A stretch of DNA of 64,000 nucleotides from Mantis religiosa. Its lineage: Eukaryota > Arthropoda > Insecta > Mantodea > Mantidae. The stretch spans positions 513,501-577,500 of the forward strand of contig JAUKNK010000321.1 in NCBI GenBank assembly GCA_030765055.1, in the 5' to 3' direction. This document shows positions 1-12,060 of the stretch, piece after piece; the first letter of the stretch is position 1, and each line of letters opens with the position of its first letter. Under the pieces are notes generated by a model, which saw nothing but the letters and a program-made list of their open reading frames with translations, did no database searches and was not told where the DNA came from. Made by a program: the position numbers and the translations under genes.

Positions 1-2022
1 CATGGCAAGACAAAGGTTGACAAACATGGACGTTTTACCAGAAGTGAATATCCACTGTGTGAATGGGATGCAGCGTTTGGCTGAGGCTATGTAATCAGTA
101 ACAACCCATCTCTAGGTTAGTACTGTCACCTGGCATTGCATGGCAAGGCAAAAGTTGACAAACATGGACGTTTTAACAGAAGTGAATATCGAATGCTTTG
201 ATGGGATTCAGTGGTTGACTGAGGTAACGCAATCAGTAACAACGCATCTCTCGGTTAGTACCAACACCTGGAATTGCATGGCAAGGAAAAATTTGAGAAA
301 CATGGACCTTTTTCGAATGTGAATATGCTATGTTTGTGTGGGATGCAATAGTTGGCTGAAGTAACGTAATCAGTAACAACCCATCTCTAGGTTAGTACCA
401 TCACCTGGCATTTCATGGCAAGTCAAAAGGTGACAAACATGGACCGTTTTACAAACGTGAATATCCAATGTTTGGGTGGGATGCACTGGTTGGCAGAGGT
501 AAAGTTATCAGTAACAATCCCTCTCTAGGTTAGTATCATTACCTGGCGTTGCATGCCAAGACAAAAGTTGACAAACGTGGACCTTTTTGGAATGTGAATA
601 TCCAATGTTTCGGTGGGATGCAGTGGTTGGCTGAGGTAACATAATAAGTAACAACCCATCCTTAGGTTAGTACCGTCACCTGGCGTTGCATGGCAAGGCA
701 AAAGTTGCCAAAATTGGACATGTTACCAGAAGTGAATATCCAATGTTTGGATGGGATGCAGTGTTTCGCTGAGGCTGTGTAATCAGTAACAACCCATCTC
801 TAGGTTAGTACATCACATGGCATTGCATGGCAAGGCAAAAGTTGACAAACCTGGACCTTTTTCGAATCTAAATATCCAATATTTGGGTGGGATGCAGTGG
901 TTGGCTGAGGTAACGTAATCAGAAGCAACCCATCTCTAGGTTATTTCCATTACCTGGTGTTGCATGGCAAGGCTAAAGTTGATAAACATGGACCTGTTAC
1001 CAGAATTGAATATCTAAAGTTGGGATGGGATACAGTGGTTGGCTGAAGCTATGTAATCAGTAACAACCTATCTCTAGGTTAGTACCATCACCTGTCGATG
1101 CATGACAAGGCAAAAGTTGACAAACCTGGACCTCTTTCGAATGTGAATATCCAATGTTTGGGAGGCATGCAGTGATTGGTTGAGGTTACGTAATGAGTAA
1201 CAAACAATTGCTAAATTAGTACCACCACCTGGCGTTGCATGGCAAAGACTAAGTTTACAAACATGAACTTTTTGTCAAATGTCAATATCTAAAGATTGGG
1301 AGGCATGCAGTGATTGGCTGAGGTCCCGTAATCAGTAACAAACCATTGCTAAATTAGTACCACCACCTTAGCGTTGCATGGCAAGGACTAAGTTTACAAA
1401 CATGAACATTTTGTCAAATGTCAATATCCAAAGATTCGGAGGCATGCAGTGAACGGCTGAAGTTACGTAATCAATAACAACCCTTCGCTAGATTAGTACC
1501 ACCAACTGGCATTGCATGGCAAGGATTAAGTTCACAAACATGGACATTTTGTCAAATGTCAATATCCAAAGATTCGGAGGCATGCAGTGTACGGCTGAAG
1601 TTACGTAATCAATAACAACCCATCGCTAGATCAGTACCACCACCTGGCATTGCATGGCAAGGACAAAGTTCACATACATGGACATTTTGTCAAATTTTAA
1701 TATCCATAGATTCGGAGGCATGCAGTGAACGGCTGAAGTTACGTAATCAATAACAAACCATCGCTAGATTAGTGCCACCACTTGGCATTGCATGGCAAGG
1801 ACTAAGTTCACAAACATGGACAACTTGTAAAATGTCACTATCCAAAGACTCGGGGGCATGCAGAGTTTGGCTGAATTTACAAAATCAGTAACAACCCATT
1901 GCTAGATTAGTACCACAACCTTAGCGTTCCATGGCAAGGACTAAGTTTACAAACGTGAACATTTTGGAAATGCCAATATCCAAAGACTTGGAGGCATTCA
2001 GTGATTGGCTGAAGTTACGTAA
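1..2022. repeat. HOR unit A0 (partial), alpha run plus 6.6-monomer beta tract
   Basis: The first ~185 bp match 43,696-43,880 (offset 43,695) better than the inside of any HOR, so they look like the end of a B-type block. From ~185 onward the unit matches 10,223-12,060 at offset 10,038. The alpha-to-beta switch is near 1,158 and the beta tract runs to ~2,060, just past the unit boundary. The tract includes the distinctive beta monomer with AATTTTAATATCCATAG near 1,695. Confidence 0.85.
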
Positions 2023-4771
2023 TCAATAACAACCCATCGCTAGATTAGTACCACCTCCTGACGTTGCATGACAAGGCAAAAGTTGACAAACATGGACTTT
2101 TTCGAATGTGAATATCGAATGTTTGGGTGGGATATAGTGTTTGGCTGAGGTAACGTAATCAGTAACAACCCATCTCTGGTTTAGTAGCATCACCTGGCGT
2201 TGCATGGCAAGGCAAAGTTGACAAACATGGGCGTTTTACCAGAAGTGAATATCGAATGCTTTGATGGGATTCAGTGGTTGGCTGAGGCTATGTAATCAGT
2301 AACAACCCATCTCTAGGTTAGTAGCATTACCTGGCTATGCATGGCAAGGCAAAATTTGACACACATGGACATTTTTCGAATGTGAATATCCAATGTTTGG
2401 TGGGGATGCAGCGGTTGGCTGAGGTAACATAATCAGTAACAACCCATCTCTAGTTTGGTACCATCACCTGGCATTGCATGGCAAGGCAAAAGTTGACAAA
2501 CATGGACCTTTTTGGAATTTGAATATCCAATGTTTGGGTGGGATGCAGTGCTTGGCTAAGGTAACATAATCAGTAACAACCCAACTCTAGGCTAGTACCA
2601 TCACCTCTCGTTGCATGGCATGGCAAAGGTTGACAATCTTGGACCCTTTACCAGAAGTGAATATCCAATGTTTGGATGGGATGCAGTGTTTGGCTGAGGC
2701 TGTGTAATCAGTAACAACCCATCTCTAGTTTGGTACCTTCACCTGGCATTGCATGGCAAGGTAAAAGTTCACAATCATGGACAGTTTTCAAATGTGAATG
2801 TCCAATGTTTGCGTGGGATGCAGTGGTTGGCTGAGGTAACGTAATCAGTAACCACTCTTCTGTAGGTTAGTACCATCACCTGGCGCTGCATGGAAAGATA
2901 AAGGTTGACAAACATGGACGTTTTACCAGAAGTAAATATACACTGTTTGGATAGGATGCAGTGGTTGGCTGAGGCTTAGTAATCAGCAAAACCCGTCTCT
3001 AAGTTAGTAGCATTACCTGTCCTGGCATGGCAAGGCAAAAGTTAACAAATATGGACATTTTTTTTAATGTGAACATCCACTGTTTCGATGGGATGCAGTG
3101 GTGGCAGAGGCTATGTAATCAGTAACATCCCATCTCTAGGTAAGTACCATTACCTGGCGTTGCATGCCAAGGCAAAAGTTGACAAACATGGACATTTTTG
3201 GAATGTGAAAATCCAATGCTTGGGTGGGATGCAGTGGTTGGCTGAGGTAACATAATCAGTAACAACCCATCTTTTGGTTAGTACCATCACCTGGCGTTGC
3301 ATGGCAAGGCAAAAGTTGACAAAATATGACATTTTACCAGAAGTGAATATCCAAAGTTTGGATGGGATTCAGTGTTTGGCTGAGGCTGTGTAATCAGTAA
3401 CAACCCATCTCTAGGTTAGTACCATCACCTGGCATTGCATGGCAAGGCAAAAGTTGACAAACCTGGAACTTTTTCGAATGTGAATATCCAATGTTTGGGT
3501 GGGTTGCAGTGGTTGGCTGAGGTAACGTAATCAGTAACCACTCTTCTGTAGGTTAGGACCATCACCTGGCGCTGCATGGCAAGTTAAAGGTTGATAAACA
3601 TGGACGTTTTACCAGAAGTAAATATACACTGTTTGGATATGATGCAGTGGTTGGCTGAGACTTAGTAATCAGTAAAACCGGTCTCTAAGTTACTAGCATT
3701 ACGTGTGGTGGCATGGCAAGGCAAAAGTTAACAAATATGGACATTGTTTTTAATGTGAATATCCACTGTTTCGATGGGATGCAGTGGTTGGCTGAGGTAA
3801 CGTAATCAGAAGCAACCCATCTCTAGGTTATTTCCATTACCTGGTGTTGCATGGCAAGGCTAAAGTTGATAAACATGGACCTGTTACCAGAATTGAATAT
3901 CCAAAGTTGGGATGGGATACAGTGGTTGGCTGAAGCTATGTAATCAGTAACAACCCATTTCTAGGTTAGTACCATCACCTGGCGATGCATGACAAGGCAA
4001 AAGTTGACAAACCTGGACCTTTTTCGAATGTGAATATCCAATGTCTGGGAGGCATGCAGTGATTGGCTGAGGTTACGTAATGAGTAACAAACAATTGCTA
4101 AATTAGTACCACCACCTGGCGTTGCATGGCAAAGACTAAGTTTACAAACATGAACATTTTGTCAAATGTCAATATCCAAAGATTGGGAGGCATGCAGTGA
4201 TTGGCTGAGGTCACGTAATCAGTAACAAACCATTGCTAGATTAAAACCACCACCTTAGCGTTGCATGGCAAGGACTAAGTTTACAAACGTGAACATTTTG
4301 TCAAATGTCAATATCCAAAGATTCGGAGGCATGCTGTGAACGGCTGAAGTTACGTAATCAATAACAACCCATCGCTGGATTAGTACCACCAACTGGCATT
4401 GCATGGCATGGATTAAGTTCACAAACATGGACATTTTGTCAAATGTCAATATCCAAAGATTCGGAGGCATGCAGTGTACGGCTGAAGTTACGTAATCAAT
4501 AACAAACCATCGCTAGATTAGTGCCACCACTTGGCATTGCATGGCAAGGACTAAGTTCACAAACATGGACAACTTGTAAAATGTCACTATCCAAAGACTC
4601 GGGGGCATGCAGAGTTTGGCTGAATTTACAAAATCAGTAACAACCCATTGCTAGATTAGTACCACAACCTTAGCGTTCCATGGCAAGGACTAAGTTTACA
4701 AACGTGAACATTTTGGAAATGCCAATATCCAAAGACTCGGAGGCATTCAGTGATTGGCTGAAGTTACGTAA
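2023..4771. repeat. HOR unit A1, 20-mer, 2749 bp
   Basis: The unit is defined from one beta-to-alpha junction (TCAATAACAACCCATCGCTA) to the next. Its alpha part from ~2,335 to ~3,787 resembles block B: the monomer with TTTGGTGGGGATGCAGCGG recurs at 40,456. It then joins the A-type segment beginning GTTATTTCCATTACCTGGTG. The beta tract (~4,046-4,809) has about 5.5 monomers and lacks the AATTTTAATATCCATAG monomer. The unit is followed in tandem by a near-identical copy. Confidence 0.9.
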
Positions 4772-7520
4772 TCAATAACAACCCATCGCTAGATTAGTAC
4801 CACCTCCTGACGTTGCATGACAAGGCAAAAGTTGACAAACATGGACTTTTTCGAATGTGAATATCGAATGTTTGGGTGGGATATAGTGTTTGGCTGAGGT
4901 AACGTAATCAGTAACAACCCATCTCTGGTTTAGTAGCATCACCTGGCGTTGCATGGCAAGGCAAAGTTGACAAACATGGGCGTTTTACCAGAAGTGAATA
5001 TCGAATGCTTTGATGGGATTCAGTGGTTGGCTGAGGCTATGTAATCAGTAACAACCCATCTCTAGGTTAGTAGCATTACCTGGCTATGCATGGCAAGGCA
5101 AAATTTGACACACATGGACATTTTTCGAATGTGAATATCCAATGTTTGGTGGGGATGCAGCGGTTGGCTGAGGTAACATAATCAGTAACAACCCATCTCT
5201 AGTTTGGTACCATCACCTGGCATTGCATGGCAAGGCAAAAGTTGACAAACATGGACCTTTTTGGAATTTGAATATCCAATGTTTGGGTGGGATGCAGTGC
5301 TTGGCTAAGGTAACATAATCAGTAACAACCCAACTCTAGGCTAGTACCATCACCTCTCGTTGCATGGCATGGCAAAGGTTGACAATCTTGGACCCTTTAC
5401 CAGAAGTGAATATCCAATGTTTGGATGGGATGCAGTGTTTGGCTGAGGCTGTGTAATCAGTAACAACCCATCTCTAGTTTGGTACCTTCACCTGGCATTG
5501 CATGGCAAGGTAAAAGTTCACAATCATGGACAGTTTTCAAATGTGAATGTCCAATGTTTGCGTGGGATGCAGTGGTTGGCTGAGGTAACGTAATCAGTAA
5601 CCACTCTTCTGTAGGTTAGTACCATCACCTGGCGCTGCATGGAAAGATAAAGGTTGACAAACATGGACGTTTTACCAGAAGTAAATATACACTGTTTGGA
5701 TAGGATGCAGTGGTTGGCTGAGGCTTAGTAATCAGCAAAACCCGTCTCTAAGTTAGTAGCATTACCTGTCCTGGCATGGCAAGGCAAAAGTTAACAAATA
5801 TGGACATTTTTTTTAATGTGAACATCCACTGTTTCGATGGGATGCAGTGGTGGCAGAGGCTATGTAATCAGTAACATCCCATCTCTAGGTAAGTACCATT
5901 ACCTGGCGTTGCATGCCAAGGCAAAAGTTGACAAACATGGACATTTTTGGAATGTGAAAATCCAATGCTTGGGTGGGATGCAGTGGTTGGCTGAGGTAAC
6001 ATAATCAGTAACAACCCATCTTTTGGTTAGTACCATCACCTGGCGTTGCATGGCAAGGCAAAAGTTGACAAAATATGACATTTTACCAGAAGTGAATATC
6101 CAAAGTTTGGATGGGATTCTGTGTTTGGCTGAGGCTGTGTAATCAGTAACAACCCATCTCTAGGTTAGTACCATCACCTGGCATTGCATGGCAAGGCAAA
6201 AGTTGACAAACCTGGAACTTTTTCGAATGTGAATATCCAATGTTTGGGTGGGTTGCAGTGGTTGGCTGAGGTAACGTAATCAGTAACCACTCTTCTGTAG
6301 GTTAGTACCATCACCTGGCGCTGCATGGCAAGTTAAAGGTTGATAAACATGGACGTTTTACCAGAAGTAAATATACACTGTTTGGATATGATGCAGTGGT
6401 TGGCTGAGACTTAGTAATCAGTAAAACCGGTCTCTAAGTTACTAGCATTACGTGTGGTGGCATGGCAAGGCAAAAGTTAACAAATATGGACATTGTTTTT
6501 AATGTGAATATCCACTGTTTCGATGGGATGCAGTGGTTGGCTGAGGTAACGTAATCAGAAGCAACCCATCTCTAGGTTATTTCCATTACCTGGTGTTGCA
6601 TGGCAAGGCTAAAGTTGATAAACATGGACCTGTTACCAGAATTGAATATCCAAAGTTGGGATGGGATACAGTGGTTGGCTGAAGCTATGTAATCAGTAAC
6701 AACCCATTTCTAGGTTAGTACCATCACCTGGCGATGCATGACAAGGCAAAAGTTGACAAACCTGGACCTTTTTCGAATGTGAATATCCAATGTCTGGGAG
6801 GCATGCAGTGATTGGCTGAGGTTACGTAATGAGTAACAAACAATTGCTAAATTAGTACCACCACCTGGCGTTGCATGGCAAAGACTAAGTTTACAAACAT
6901 GAACATTTTGTCAAATGTCAATATCCAAAGATTGGGAGGCATGCAGTGATTGGCTGAGGTCACGTAATCAGTAACAAACCATTGCTAGATTAAAACCACC
7001 ACCTTAGCGTTGCATGGCAAGGACTAAGTTTACAAACATGAACATTTTGTCAAATGTCAATATCCAAAGATTCGGAGGCATGCTGTGAACGGCTGAAGTT
7101 ACGTAATCAATAACAACCCATCGCTGGATTAGTACCACCAACTGGCATTGCATGGCATGGATTAAGTTCACAAACATGGACATTTTGTCAAATGTCAATA
7201 TCCAAAGATTCGGAGGCATGCAGTGTACGGCTGAAGTTACGTAATCAATAACAAACCATCGCTAGATTAGTGCCACCACTTGGCATTGCATGGCAAGGAC
7301 TAAGTTCACAAACATGGACAACTTGTAAAATGTCACTATCCAAAGACTCGGGGGCATGCAGAGTTTGGCTGAATTTACAAAATCAGTAACAACCCATTGC
7401 TAGATTAGTACCACAACCTTAGCGTTCCATGGCAAGGACTAAGTTTACAAACGTGAACATTTTGGAAATGCCAATATCCAAAGACTCGGAGGCATTCAGT
7501 GATTGGCTGAAGTTACGTAA
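4772..7520. repeat. HOR unit A2, 20-mer, 2749 bp
   Basis: Near-identical tandem copy of the preceding unit at offset 2,749. Differences seen are scattered single bases, for example GATTCTGTG at ~6,116 where the sister copies have GATTCAGTG, and AACATGAAC at ~7,036 where the preceding copy has AACGTGAAC. The alpha-to-beta switch is near 6,795 and the beta tract holds 5.5 monomers. Confidence 0.9.
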
Positions 7521-9721
7521 TCAATAACAACCCATCGCTAGATTAGTACCACCTCCTGACGTTGCATGACAAGGCAAAAGTTGACAAACATGGACTTTTT
7601 CGAATGTGAATATCGAATGTTTGGGTGGGATATAGTGGTTGGCTGAGGTAACGTAATCAGTAACAACCCATCTCTGGTTTAGTAGCATCACCTGGCATTG
7701 CATGGCAAGGCAAAGTTGACAAACATGGGCGTTTTACCAGAAGTGAATATCGAATGCTTTGATGGGATTCAGTGGTTGGCTGAGGCTATGTAATCAGTAA
7801 CAACCCATCTCTAGGTTAGTACCATTACCTGGCTATGCATGGCAAGGCAAAATTTGAGAAACATGGATGTTTTGACGGAAGTGAATATACAATGTTTGGA
7901 TAGAATAGAGTGGTTGGCTGAAGCTATGTAGTCAGAAGGAACCCATCTCTAGGTTAGTACCATTACCTGGCGTTGCCTGGCAAGGCAAAAGTTGACAAAC
8001 ACGGGCGTTTTACAAGAAGTGAATATCGAATGCTTTGATGGGATTCAGTGGTTGACTGAGGTAACGCAATCAGTAACAACGCATCTCTCGGTTAGTACCA
8101 ACACCTGGAATTGCATGGCAAGGAAAAATTTGAGAAACATGGACCTTTTTCGAATGTGAATATGCTATGTTTGTGTGGGATGCAATAGTTGGCTGAAGTA
8201 ACGTAATCAGTAACAACCCATCTCTAGGTTAGTACCATCACCTGGCATTTCATGGCAAGTCAAAAGGTGACAAACATGGACCTTTTTACAAACGTGAATA
8301 TCCAATGTTTGGGTGGGATGCACTGGTTGGCAGAGGTAAAGTTATCAGTAACAATCCCTCTCTAGGTTAGTATCATTACCTGGCGTTGCATGCCAAGACA
8401 AAAGTTGACAAACGTGGACCTTTTTGGAATGTGAATATCCAATGTTTCGGTGGGATGCAGTGGTTGGCTGAGGTAACATAATAAGTAACAACCCATCCTT
8501 AGGTTAGTACCGTCACCTGGCGTTGCATGGCAAGGCAAAAGTTGCCAAAATTGGACATGTTACCAGAAGTGAATATCCAATGTTTGGATGGGATGCAGTG
8601 TTTCGCTGAGGCTGCGTAATCAGTAACAACCCATCTCTAGGTTAGTACATCACATGGCATTGCATGGCAAGGCAAAAGTTGACAAACCTGGACCTTTTTC
8701 GAATCTGAATATCCAATATTTGGGTGGGATGCAGTGGTTGGCTGAGGTAACGTAATCAGAAGCAACCCATCTCTAGGTTATTTCCATTACCTGGTGTTGC
8801 ATGGCAAGGCTAAAGTTGATAAATATGGACCTGTTACCAGAATTGAATATCTAAAGTTGGGATGGGATACAGTGGTTGGCTGAAGCTATGTAATCAGTAA
8901 CAACCTATCTCTAGGTTAGTACCATCACCTGGCGATGCATGACAAGGCAAAAGTTGACAAACCTGGACCTCTTTCGAATGTGAATATCCAATGTTTGGGA
9001 GGCATGCAGTGATTGGTTGAGGTTACGTAATGAGTAACAAACAATTGCTAAATTAGTACCACCACCTGTCGTTGCATGGCAAAGACTAAGTTTACAAACA
9101 TGAACATTTTGTCAAATGTCAATATCCAAAGATTGGGAGGCATGCAGTGATTGGCTGAGGTCACGTAATCAGTAACAAACCATTGCTAGATTAAAACCAC
9201 CACCTTAGCGTTGCATGGCAAGGACTAAGTTTACAAACATGAACATTTTGTCAAATGTCAATATCCAAAGATTCGGAGGCATGCTGTGAACGGCTGAAGT
9301 TACGTAATCAATAACAACCCATCGCTGGACTAGTACCACCAACTGGCATTGCATGGCATGGATTAAGTTCACAAACATGGACATTTTGTCAAATGTCAAT
9401 ATCCAAAGATTCGGAGGCATGCAGTGTACGGCTGAAGTTACGTAATCAATAACAAACCATCGCTAGATTAGTGCCACCACTTGGCATTGCATGGCAAGGA
9501 CTAAGTTCACAAACATGGACAACTTGTAAAATGTCACTATCCAAAGACTCGGGGGCATGCAGAGTTTGTCTGAATTTACAAAATCAGTAACAACCCATTG
9601 CTAGATTAGTACCACAACCTTAGCGTTCCATGGCAAGGACTAAGTTTACAAACGTGAACATTTTGGAAATGCCAATATCCAAAGACTCGGAGGCATTCAG
9701 TGATTGGCTGAAGTTACGTAA
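7521..9721. repeat. HOR unit A3, 16-mer, 2201 bp
   Basis: The alpha part differs from the 20-mers: after ~7,825 it carries the A-type segment with TTGAGAAACATGGATG, TTTCATGGCAAGTCAAAAGG and TTTACAAACGTGAATATCC instead of the B-like segment. The beta tract (~8,996-9,759) is the 5.5-monomer form. Diagnostic bases are GGCTGCGTAATC (~8,610), GAATCTGAATATCC (~8,700) and ATAAATATGG (~8,819). They recur in the unit starting at 17,559. Confidence 0.9.
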
Positions 9722-12060
9722 TCAATAACAACCCATCGCTAGATTAGTACCACCTCCTGACGTTGCATGACAAGGCAAAAGTTGACAAACATGGACTTTT
9801 TCGAATGTGAATATCGAATGTTTGGGTGGGATATAGTGGTTGGCTGAGGTAACGTAATCAGTAACAACCCATCTCTGGTTTAGTAGCATCACCTGGCGTT
9901 GCATGGCAAGGCAAAGTTGACAAACATGGGCGTTTTACCAGAAGTGAATAACGAATGCTTTGATGGGATTCAGTGGTTGGCTGAGGCTATGTAATCAGTA
10001 ACAACCCATCTCTAGGTTAGTACCATTACCTGGCTATGCATGGCAAGGCAAAATTTGAGAAACATGGATGTTTTGACGGAAGTGAATATACAATGTTTGG
10101 ATAGAATAGAGTGGTTGGCTGAAGCTATGTAGTCAGAAGGAACCCATCTCTAGGTTAGTACCATTACCTGGCGTTGTCTGGCAAGGCAAAAGTTGACAAA
10201 CACGGGCGTTTTACAAGAAGTGAATATCGAATGCTTTGATGGGATTCAGTGGTTGACTGAGGTAACGCAATCAGTAACAACGCATCTCTCGGTTAGTACC
10301 AACACCTGGAATTGCATGGCAAGGAAAAATTTGAGAAACATGGACCTTTTTCGAATGTGAATATGCTATGTTTGTGTGGGATGCAATAGTTGGCTGAAGT
10401 AACGTAATCAGTAACAACCCATCTCTAGGTTAGTACCATCACCTGGCATTTCATGGCAAGTCAAAAGGTGACAAACATGGACCGTTTTACAAACGTGAAT
10501 ATCCAATGTTTGGGTGGGATGCACTGGTTGGCAGAGGTAAAGTTATCAGTAACAATCCCTCTCTAGGTTAGTATCATTACCTGGCGTTGCATGCCAAGAC
10601 AAAAGTTGACAAACGTGGACCTTTTTGGAATGTGAATATCCAATGTTTCGGTGGGATGCAGTGGTTGGCTGAGGTAACATAATAAGTAACAACCCATCCT
10701 TAGGTTAGTACCGTCACCTGGCGTTGCATGGCAAGGCAAAAGTTGCCAAAATTGGACATGTTACCAGAAGTGAATATCCAATGTTTGGATGGGATGCAGT
10801 GTTTCGCTGAGGCTGTGTAATCAGTAACAACCCATCTCTAGGTTAGTACATCACATGGCATTGCATGGCAAGGCAAAAGTTGACAAACCTGGACCTTTTT
10901 CGAATCTAAATATCCAATATTTGGGTGGGATGCAGTGGTTGGCTGAGGTAACGTAATCAGAAGCAACCCATCTCTAGGTTATTTCCATTACCTGGTGTTG
11001 CATGGCAAGGCTAAAGTTGATAAACATGGACCTGTTACCAGAATTGAATATCTAAAGTTGGGATGGGATACAGTGGTTGGCTGAAGCTATGTAATCAGTA
11101 ACAACCTATCTCTAGGTTAGTACCATCACCTGTCGATGCATGACAAGGCAAAAGTTGACAAACCTGGACCTCTTTCGAATGTGAATATCCAATGTTTGGG
11201 AGGCATGCAGTGATTGGTTGAGGTTACGTAATGAGTAACAAACAATTGCTAAATTAGTACCACCACCTGGCGTTGCATGGCAAAGACTAAGTTTACAAAC
11301 ATGAACTTTTTGTCAAATGTCAATATCTAAAGATTGGGAGGCATGCAGTGATTGGCTGAGGTCCCGTAATCAGTAACAAACCATTGCTAAATTAGTACCA
11401 CCACCTTAGCGTTGCATGGCAAGGACTAAGTTTACAAACATGAACATTTTGTCAAATGTCAATATCCAAAGATTCGGAGGCATGCAGTGAACGGCTGAAG
11501 TTACGTAATCAATAACAACCCTTCGCTAGATTAGTACCACCAACTGGCATTGCATGGCAAGGATTAAGTTCACAAACATGGACATTTTGTCAAATGTCAA
11601 TATCCAAAGATTCGGAGGCATGCAGTGTACGGCTGAAGTTACGTAATCAATAACAACCCATCGCTAGATCAGTACCACCACCTGGCATTGCATGGCAAGG
11701 ACAAAGTTCACATACATGGACATTTTGTCAAATTTTAATATCCATAGATTCGGAGGCATGCAGTGAACGGCTGAAGTTACGTAATCAATAACAAACCATC
11801 GCTAGATTAGTGCCACCACTTGGCATTGCATGGCAAGGACTAAGTTCACAAACATGGACAACTTGTAAAATGTCACTATCCAAAGACTCGGGGGCATGCA
11901 GAGTTTGGCTGAATTTACAAAATCAGTAACAACCCATTGCTAGATTAGTACCACAACCTTAGCGTTCCATGGCAAGGACTAAGTTTACAAACGTGAACAT
12001 TTTGGAAATGCCAATATCCAAAGACTTGGAGGCATTCAGTGATTGGCTGAAGTTACGTAA
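9722..12060. repeat. HOR unit A4, 17-mer, 2339 bp
   Basis: Same alpha plan as the 16-mer but with the longer 6.6-monomer beta tract (~11,197-12,098) that includes the AATTTTAATATCCATAG monomer (~11,723). It matches the window start at offset 10,038, including the private variants AACGCATCTCTCGG, CCAACACCTGGAATTGC and CATGAACTTTTTG (~11,300, as at ~1,262). Confidence 0.9.

Noticed and set aside
4255..4470. Recurring minus-strand open frames of 60-104 codons throughout the satellite (for example peptides beginning MPPNLW or MQRQVM)
   Set aside because: They recur with HOR periodicity because the underlying repeat recurs. 138-bp monomers keep frame and 137-bp monomers break it, and stops occur every one or two monomers. 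No codon-level constraint is visible.
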